Below, piece by piece: positions 56,200 through 64,000 of a DNA stretch of 64,000 nucleotides. The notes under the pieces are model-generated. The model had not been told where the DNA came from. It did not search any database and was given only the letters and a program-made list of their open reading frames with translations. How positions within the stretch are numbered: position 1 is the first letter of the stretch; the number at the start of each line of letters is the position of its first letter. Source of the DNA: Eonycteris spelaea (taxonomy: Eukaryota > Chordata > Mammalia > Chiroptera > Pteropodidae); the NCBI GenBank assembly GCA_003508835.1, contig PUFA01000068.1, positions 4,154,001 to 4,218,000 on the forward strand. The letters are read 5' to 3'. A program made the position numbers and the translations under genes.

Positions 56200-56415
56200 A
56201 ATAATGTTGAGTCATACTTATTGTGTGCTAGTCAATGTTTTAGGGCATTTTATGTATTAAATCATTTAGATCTCTGAAGATTTTATAATAAACATTTTTC
56301 TAACTCTCATTTTCAGATGAGAAAACTGAAGCACAGGAACTTTAAGACATTTGCCCCAAAACCCTTGACCAGTAGGAGGTTGATCCTGGATTTAAACATA
56401 AACAGTACAGTTGCT
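56200..56415 (-). repeat. MIR SINE (antisense)
   Basis: 'cttattgtgtgctagtcaat', 'gtattaaatcatttagatct', TTTTCAGATGAGAAAACTGA and 'ggttgatcctggatttaaac' run in reversed MIR order. Confidence 0.78.
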
Positions 56416-57303
56416 AAGTCTTTTTCTTACTCTCAGCTATCAGCAGCTTCTTCCATCTCTATTTTAATGGTTGCCATAGAAAGCAACAGCAGTGATGATC
56501 TTCCAATTTCTGGAAGTTGGGGCTTAGAGCCTCTCCTATATGAGGTTAATACAGAGTGGATCCAGGCACTAAGAGGCTATGAGTCTGATCATTTTCCTCT
56601 AAGACAATGTACTCTAGGGTCTAGATGGGGCCTGGGCCCAAGGAACACACCATTACACCCTGTAAAAGTATTCAGATGGCTGAACTGAATTAGACTAGAA
56701 TGGCAGAGTAGTATGGAGCATATATTTAATATTTTTTAAGTTGGTATCATTTGATACAGATGAGGTAGTTTTATGCACTACTATATGGGTGCGATGCTAT
56801 TTTATGTAAAATATGTTGGTTCTCCATCTAGATTTTGTCACCCTGCTCTACTATCAGATGTCAGAAATGGAGACTGTTGTCAACATTCAAACAAAAGTTC
56901 CAGTTCTCTTGGCCAGGAAATTTTCATTCTTAAATCACACACTCATTGCTAAAGTTTCAACTTCAAGACATTGGGCTTTCACCTCTAGAAACTTTTCATT
57001 TTTAAAGATATATCTTTTCCTAGTGATACATAGATTGTTTTAAACTGAGGTAAAATGCACAAAAGAGTGAACAAAGTAATTCTGTGAGTGGTCTTGGCAA
57101 ACATAAATTTTTTTGACTTCTGGAAACTGAACCCTATGTGGAATTTTATCTTCTAGCAGTAGGAAGTTACCAGCTCATATAATATCTGTGTAGGAAGAAA
57201 TTAATTTTAGAGTTACTTTGGTTAAAACCTGCACCATTGGAGTGTAATTTGATGATTTACCTAGAAAATTAAATAATTCCTTGATCTTGAATCCTAAACT
57301 AAT
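56416..57303. other. unique sequence
   Basis: It contains an RFX-like GTTGCC...GCAAC inverted word at 56470-56487. A 123-codon + frame (56317-56688) begins inside the MIR and has no domain. Confidence 0.4.
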
Positions 57304-57695
57304 ATATTTCTAATAAACATTATTGAGGTATAATTCACATGTAATAAGTGCATCTACTTAAAATTTACAATTCAACAAATTTTGACAGATATATAGTAGT
57401 GAAACCATCACCATAATAAAGATACAGATAATTTCCATCACCCTCGAAAGATTCTTCATGCCCCTTCCCTCTCTCTACCTCTAGGTCTAGGCATCGATGG
57501 ATCTGCTTTCTATCACAATATGTTCATTTTTATTTCCTAGAATTTTATATAAATTATGCAATATGTGCACTTTTGTGTCTATCTTCTTTTAATTGGAGCA
57601 ATGATTTTGAGGTTATATGGATGGATCTCATTATGTTTATCTATCCACCTATTAATGTACATTTGGGTTGTTTCCAGTTTGGGGAGATTGTGAAA
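57304..57695 (-). mobile_element. L1 LINE 3' end (antisense)
   Basis: 'attgaggtataattcacatg', 'gtgaaaccatcaccataata', 'atttccatcaccctcgaaag', 'gatctgctttctatcacaat' and 'acatttgggttgtttccag' are landmarks of old L1 3' sequence read in reverse. Confidence 0.8.
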
Positions 57696-57699
57696 AACC

Positions 57700-60030
57700 A
57701 ATACCTTCCAATTCATTCTATGAGAACAGCATTATGCTATCAAAAACAGACAAATGTATTATGAGAAAAGAACACTACAGATTTAAGAATGAAGATAGAT
57801 ATAAAAATTCTAAACAAAGCTTTAGCAAATGGAATTCGATACTATATTAAAATTAAAATATATCATGACCAAGTGGGGTTTATCCCAGGAACTCAAGGTT
57901 GTTTAACATTCAAAAATTACCATACTCATAAACTAAAAAATAAGCATCTCAATAGATGTAGAAAAACCATTGGACAAAAATCCAATATCTATGTCTGTTT
58001 TGTTTTGTTTTAAAAAACCTCTCAACAAAGTAGAAGAAATTAGAAAAGATCTTTCTCAACCTAATAAAGAGCATCTGTGAAAAATCTATAGCTAACATAA
58101 TTTTTAATAGTGAAAGACTGAATACTTTCCTCTTGAGATCAGGGGAAATACAGGAATATCTCATCTAACTGATTTTATGCAACATTGTACTTGATGGTCT
58201 ATGCAGCACTTTCAGTCAAGAAAAAGAAACGAAGGATATAATCTGATGACATCTATAAAAAAACAGCTACCAGACAAATTGGTGAGTTTAATAAGGTTGC
58301 AGGATAAAAGGTCAACAGACAAAACTCAATTGTATTTCTAAATGCTAAGTGAACAGTCAGAAATTGAAATTAATAAAGGAATTCAATTTACAATAGTATA
58401 AATATGAAATCCTTAGGAATAAATCTTATGAAAGATATGAAAGAGCTGTACATTGAAAATTACAGGATATTGCTGAGGAAAATTAAACATGACCTAAATA
58501 AATGGAGAAATACCTTGCTCTTAGGTCAGAAGACTCAGTATTGCTAGGATGTTTATTCTCTCTAAGCTGATTGAAAGATTCAACATAATATCAAAGTTCC
58601 ATGAGAAATTTTTATTGACATCAACAAGCTAATTATAAAATTCATATGGAAATTCACAGTATGTAGAGAATAAAACAGCTGTGAAAGAAAGAGGCAGTGT
58701 AAAGATGGTATTTGTGTAAAGATAGACAAATAGATCAATAAAAAGGAATAAAGAGTCTAGAAATAAACTATATATATAAGGACAACTAATATTTACAAAG
58801 ACACACAATTCAGTAGGAAAAAAAAGCTATTACAGCAAATGGTACCAGAAAAATTTGATCTACATATTGTCAAAAAAGGAACTTGGATCCATACTTCATA
58901 CTGTATATAAAAATTAACCCAAAATTTATCATAAACCTAAATGTAAAACCTAAAACTATAAAAATTTTAGAAGAAATCAGGAGTGAACATCTTTGTTACT
59001 TTTGGTTAGATACAGATTTTTTTAGATATGATATTAAAAATATGAACCAAAAAGAAAAAAAATAATAAATTGGACAAGGACACTGTTAAAAGAATTAAAA
59101 GACAAATTACAGATGGGAGAAAGTATGTGCAAACATATCTAATTAAAGACTTAAATTCAAAATATATAAAGAACTCTCAAAACTCAATGATGAGAAACAA
59201 ACTACTCAATTTCAAAGATAACCAAAAGATTTGAACAGACACTACAAAGATGTGCAACACCATTAGTCATTAGGAAAATACGAATTAAAATTGCAATGAG
59301 ATGCTACTGTGCCTCTATTGGAATGGGTAAAATTAAATAATTGACTTTACCATGCCTTCACTTAGATTTAAGAGGACTGGAATTCTCATGCAGTGCTGTA
59401 GGGTATGTAAAATAATACAACCACTTTGAAAAACAGCTTGACAGTTTTTTAAAAAGGAAATTATGCAGCTACCATGTGACAAACCCATTCCAATGCAATA
59501 TAAAAGGAAATATGTGTCTGTGCAAAGATTTATTCACAAATATTCATAGAGCTATATAGCCCCAAACTGTAAACAATCCAAATGTCCAACAATGGATGAA
59601 TAAACAAATTACAGTATTATATCTTTGTAATATAATATGAGCTCAGCAACAGAAAGGAAATTGAGTATTGATACATGCAACAGCCTAGATAAATCTCACA
59701 ATAGATATGAGTAAAAGAAAATCAGACAAAAAAGCACATACTCTATGATATCATTCATATAAATTTCTAAAACCATGCAAGCTAATCTAGTGACAGAAAG
59801 CAGATCTGTGGTTGGTTTGAGTTGGGAGAGTAGGAGAGTTTCAGGGGCAGGGATTTTAAAGGGGCATGAAGAAACTTTTGAGAATGATAGGTATCTTCAC
59901 TACATTGATTGTGCTGATGGTTTCATAGGTGTATAATACCTATGTTGAAACATCAAATTGTATGCTTTAAATATCTGTAGTTTATATATTTCTGTTATAG
60001 TTTGATAAAGCTGTTTTTTAAATATTCCTT
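57700..60030 (+). mobile_element. L1 LINE, 5'-truncated 2.3-kb copy (sense)
   Basis: It begins within ORF2 ('ccaattcattctatgagaac', then 'gaccaagtggggtttatccc' and 'acattgtacttgatggtcta', reverse-transcriptase region) and continues through the C-terminal domain ('gcagctaccatgtgacaaac', 'agccccaaactgtaaacaat', 'caacaatggatgaataaaca') to a 3' UTR ('atgttgaaacatcaaattgt') near 60020. Many stops and frameshifts make it non-coding. It abuts the antisense L1 fragment on its left. Confidence 0.88.
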
Positions 60031-60089
60031 GGTAGGTTATTAAGACTTTTAGAATACAAACAAAAATTTTAAACATAACCCCCTTAATC

Positions 60090-60545
60090 TGACCTCCTCT
60101 TTCTTCTGCAGCCTCTTCTGCAGCCTCTTCTCAGCCTCTTCAAGTGTTTTCCCTTGTATCCTGAGTTTCAGCTATTCTGAGCTTATCTCAGTCCCTGCTA
60201 TACTCCTTGTTTCCTGGCACTTGTTCTTTGTATATTCTATTCCCTCTATTTGGGATGTTCTTTCTTTTTCCATGCATCAGGTAAATTCCCACTCACCCTT
60301 TTGATTTCAACTCATCATTTTGCCAATAATGCCTTCTGGCCACCCTTGTTAGATAAATTTTCCTGTATGTTCTCAGAGAGCTATTGGCTCTACTCAAAGC
60401 ACCCATTCCAATCTGCCTTCCCAACTGGACTATAATCTCCCTGAGGCCAAGACCTTATTGATCTCTAATTACCACTGTATCCCAAACTTATCATAGTGCC
60501 TAGCACGTAAGAGACAGGAAATTATTTCTTAAATGAATGAAGAAG
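60090..60545 (+). repeat. L2 LINE 3' portion (sense)
   Basis: 'tattctattccctctatttg', 'gggatgttctttctttttcc', 'aatgccttctggccaccctt', 'ctataatctccctgaggcca' and 'tagtgcctagcacgtaagag' follow L2. A CAGCCTCTTCT unit is repeated near 60105-60140. Confidence 0.78.
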
Positions 60546-61434
60546 CAAATGCTAAAAGTAGGACATGAAGTAAATGGGTAACATCATGAACCTAGCAAAG
60601 GCTTTCGCATGGTCAGATGCTAACAACTTTAACAAATACAATTCAGATCTTCAAACACATTGTACTTGAAATTGACTGTTCTTACAATAAAGAAAAAGAG
60701 CATCAGAATTATTGTAACAGGAGTAACTCACACACTGTGCCAAAAGTTGGTTTTCTCACAATGACCATATAGTATTTTAGTCAATCAGAAAATGGAAATC
60801 TAGTTAGGCTATATTTATAATTTGGTGCCATTGGAACTTTAACTAACAGGCTTCTAGTTTAAAAAGAAAAAGAGATAATTGTCATAATCTTAATTCTATG
60901 GTGTACAGCTTGAGTTTATAAGAGATGTGATATCTTTACAGTTTCAGCAAGCAATCGTTTCATTGAATTAATTATTTCATTCAGTTTGGGTATGAGGGGC
61001 CCCCGTTTGCAATATAATAGCATGGTGATCCTCGGGGTAAGTCAGTCTTTTAGTTCTTGCAGCTAAAAGAGCCATCTATTGTTCAGATGAAGGGAGTTGA
61101 TAAGGAAAATCTGTTTGTAGTAGAGAAGCACAGTGGCAATATAAAGTGACTCAAAATGAGCCTTGTTTTTGGCATAGTTTTCTCATAAATTGCTGCTCTC
61201 AAAGTTGAACTCTGATTTAGTATATGTTTTCGACAATGCACAATTTGCCTTTGTTTCACAGATGGGCAAACATAGTATAAAAATAGAATTAGTGATTTCA
61301 TTGGAATTTTGCTGTATTTGGTTGACATGTATTTGAAATGTTTCTTGGCTAGTTTTGGTGTATAATTAATGAATTTAAAAATCGATGAGGAGCAAAAGAA
61401 TATTGTTAAGCATTTATTAATAGTATGTGCCAGA
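60546..61434. other. unique sequence, candidate conserved non-coding block (60720-61400)
   Basis: No repeat landmark. It holds TAATTA-containing text (60965-60975 and 61362-61372), a GGGGCCCCC palindromic word at 60996-61004 and intact CpG words. An 81-codon minus frame has no domain. Confidence 0.35.
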
Positions 61435-62645
61435 CCATAAAAAAATCAATAAAGTAAAAATACAACTTACGGAATGGGAGAAATATTGGCAAATCAAATA
61501 TCTGATAAAGGTTTAATATCCCAAATATATACAGAGCTCATACAACTCAATAGGAAAATAAATATTCTGATTAACAGGATCTGAATAGACATTTTTTCAA
61601 AGAAGACATACAGATGAACCACAAGTACACACACACAAAAATGCTCAATATACTTATCATCAGGGAAATGCAAATCAAAACCACAATAAGATATCCCCTC
61701 ATACCTATTTATCATTAAAAAGACAAGAGATAAGTGTTGCTCAGGATGTGGATGAAAAGAAAACCCTTGTGCACTGTTGGTGGAAATGTAAATTGTTGCA
61801 GTGCAGCTTCTATGGAAAACATTATGGAAGGTCCATAAAAAATTTAAAAAATGAAACTATGATATGATTCAGTAATCCCACTTCTGGGTATATAGCCAAA
61901 GGAAATGAAAACAGGATATCAAAAAGATATCTGCGCTCCCATGTTTATTGTAGCATTATTCACAATAGCCAAGGTATGGAAACAACCTACATGTTCCTCA
62001 AAAGATAAATGGATAAAAGGATGTAATATATGTGCATATTTGTTTATGTGTATCATATATATACATGTACATATACACATATATGTACATACATATATAC
62101 ATATACACATACACACATTTATACATATATAGAATAAAATATTATTCAGCATAAAAAATAAGAAAACCCTGCCATTCACAATATGGATATATCTTGAGGG
62201 AATAATGCTAAGTGAAATAAGTCAGAGGGAGATAGACAAATGCTGTATGATATCACTTATATGTGAAATCCAAAAAAGCTAAACTCATAGAAACAAAGAA
62301 TAGGATGGTGGTTACCAGGGGCTGAGGAGAAAGGAGAAATGGGAGATGTTGGTCAAGGTGTACAAACTTTTAGTTATATGATAAATAAGTTTTGGAGGTC
62401 TAATGTACAGCATGGTGATTATAGTTAACAATACTGTGCTATATACTTTAAAGTTGTGAACAGAGCAGATCTTAAGTGTTCTCACAGCAAAAAAAGAGAT
62501 GGTAATTATATGAGGTGATGGAGGGATAAGTAATGCTATGGTTGCAATCATTTAACAATATAAGTGTATCAAATCAATGTTATACACCTTATCCTTATAC
62601 AATTTAATGTCTAAATTATATATTTAATTATATATTAATTAATTA
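61435..62645 (+). mobile_element. L1 LINE 3' end (sense, least diverged L1 here)
   Basis: 'gaatgggagaaatattggca', 'ctgaatagacattttttcaa', 'catcagggaaatgcaaatca', 'gtgcactgttggtggaaatg', 'cccacttctgggtatatagc', 'attcacaatagccaaggtat', 'gtatgatatcacttatatgt' and 'gtggttaccaggggctgagg' track L1 ORF2 C-terminus and 3' UTR closely. It is 5'-truncated, with an AC/AT-rich expansion at 62045-62130. Confidence 0.9.
62045..62130. repeat. (TATATACA)-rich alternating tract
   Basis: Alternating purine-pyrimidine ACATATAC/ATGTACAT words, partly self-complementary, inside the L1. Confidence 0.85.
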
Positions 62646-62679
62646 AAACAATAAAACTTTTAAAACTTAAAACTATAAT

Positions 62680-63175
62680 CACAATTAAGAACAAAATAAA
62701 TCCTTTAAAGAACTGAAGATAGAATTAGTAAATGAAAAGATATGTGAAGAAATTACCCACAATGTAGCACAAGCAGCTAAAGAGATTAAAAACCATTAAA
62801 GAAAGGGATATATATCTAATCAATATTTAACTGGAAAAAAAGAAGGGAGAACATGAGGGAGAGAAAAATGAAAAGTGATATGCCTTTACTTTTTTTTATA
62901 ATTGATTGAAAAGATGAATTCTTAGATGTGTCTATCAGAAAAAAACCTAAACAAGATAAAGAAAGTGCACTCCATATTTAATCATCTTGGTGTGAATCTC
63001 CAGAACACCCAAACAATTAATAAAATTGATCAGTGGGAAACAATTAAGCACTTACTTGCAGAAAAAAGACAAATGGATTGAATCTTCAAAATACTAGGAG
63101 AAAATAGCTGGCAACATAGAATTTATACTAAGCTGAACTATCATATAGAAAACAATAAAGTAAGCAAATAAAATA
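62680..63175 (+). mobile_element. L1/HAL1 ORF1-region fragment (sense)
   Basis: 'gaagaaattacccacaatgt', 'agcacaagcagctaaagaga', 'gtgaatctccagaacaccca', 'cagaaaaaagacaaatgga' and 'aatcttcaaaatactaggag' followed by 'aaaatagctggcaacat' track the 3' half of L1-type ORF1. Its position after an L1 3' end means a separate insertion, perhaps HAL1. Confidence 0.55.
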
Positions 63176-63829
63176 AAAATAATGTCTTCGGAATCAGATT
63201 CTACCAGTAAAGTTTTGCTAAAGTGTCTCCTATAAGATACTATTTAAAGAGAGTAAAACTGAGTCCCAGTTTTAAAATTTCTAATGGAATTTTAAATTGA
63301 TACAAACATAAATTGGCTATTATACATTAAAATAAAAAAAAATGTTCGAGCTCTTTGCACCAAGAAATCTTTGTCTGTAAGTTTTAGCTCGATAACTTTG
63401 TTATGGATAGGTGCAAATATTTGCCCACAAGAACATATCTATTTTTCTCACAATATTATGAGAAGTATTTTTTTTTACCTCAAACACTGACTTTTGAAAT
63501 ATGCCATGAAATATTGAAATCATGTAACGTATTAATGGTGATTTTGTAGGAAGATGTCTATCTAGAAGCCTGGATAGGTATCGAAGTATATTATCCTCCA
63601 AAGCAGTCTATACTATATACATTTTTAATATAATTTTGTTGAAATATTGTAGGAGACATATCTTCTAAAATATTAAGATTATTTCTGGCAATGGAATTGT
63701 GAGTACTTTCAAACTGATTTTTTATACCTGGCAATGTTTTTAAATTATTTCTACACCTAACTTTTGCTTTTGTACTTAGACAAAAATATTGTTAAAAATA
63801 AATGCCATTTTTGGCATGAAAAAATATAT
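63176..63829. other. unique AT-rich sequence, nothing recognised
   Basis: No landmarks. A 66-codon minus frame is not convincing. Confidence 0.4.
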
Positions 63830-64000
63830 AGCAGATATTTGGTAGATACTTTTACATATGGTATTTTAGTTAATCCTGTGAGGAACTGTGTAATATAGGT
63901 ATTATTACTTAACAAGCCTTTCCCTTCTTTGATGGATGAGACAATTAACTGTCAAAGAGGTTAACTGACTGAGTTACATAATAAATGTCAAAGCTAGAAC
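63830..64000 (-). repeat. MIR SINE (antisense, cut by window end)
   Basis: 'ttttacatatggtattttag', GTTAATCCTGTGAGGAAC, 'gatggatgagacaattaact' and 'gtcaaagaggttaactgact' follow the reversed MIR. The 5' head would lie beyond the window. Confidence 0.7.

Noticed and set aside
56317..56688. 123-codon + strand open frame
   Set aside because: It starts inside an antisense MIR core and continues by chance into unique sequence.
57700..62645. Open frames of 60-75 codons with reverse-transcriptase-like words
   Set aside because: They are shards of inactivated L1 ORF2 copies, not host genes.

Overview
This is AT-rich mammalian nuclear DNA with no protein-coding gene or structural RNA gene that I can support. 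The evidence is a dense background of MIR, L2 and old L1 fragments, nested hAT and Tigger DNA transposons, long mammalian-style microsatellites, scarce CpG, and stop-rich reading frames on both strands. The repeat mix is that of a placental mammal. I see no Alu, no rodent B1/B2 and no other abundant young SINE. The one well-preserved lineage-type SINE, at 31636-31870, has a tRNA-Ala-like head and clear target-site duplications. I cannot assign it to a species group by eye, so the lineage stays open. The window is best read as intergenic (gene-desert) sequence or the inside of a very long intron.

Layout. 1-9 kb: mostly unrecognised sequence with a few MIRs, (GA)n/(CA)n tracts and a possible ERVL-type LTR near 9 kb. 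9-13 kb: two long antisense L2 fragments around a hAT element. 13-20 kb: several MIRs and unique blocks, of which 16.7-17.45 kb is the most gene-like in composition. 20-25 kb: two motif-rich unique segments (20.24-20.44 and 24.1-24.56 kb) flanking an antisense old L1 with a long (TA)n tract. 25-34 kb: L2/MIR debris, two very long polypurine/polypyrimidine microsatellites in opposite orientation, a palindrome and the tRNA SINE. 34-40 kb: an L1 3' end, a MER2-type element, a Tigger-type element nested inside a MIR, and L2/MIR. 40-46 kb: long unique stretches, MIRs and a nested hAT element. 46-48 kb: the best L2 copy, about 1.35 kb, interrupted by (ATTTT)n. 48-57 kb: sparse L2/MIR fragments. 57-63.2 kb: an L1-rich block with an antisense 3' end abutting a sense 2.3-kb L1, then a sense L1 3' end and an ORF1-like piece. 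The last 170 bp are an antisense MIR.

The longest open frames (about 100-160 codons) carry no recognisable domain and behave as chance or microsatellite ORFs. The most plausible functional content is cis-regulatory. The best candidates are the 24.1-24.56 kb block, with homeodomain cores and a perfect 13-bp inverted repeat, and the 20.24-20.44 kb block, with an RFX X-box-like palindrome and a perfect POU octamer. Both are inferences from motifs and need cross-species alignment. Repeat family names come from recognising consensus features, not from a database search, and boundaries are approximate. I found no convincing previously undescribed biological system here.
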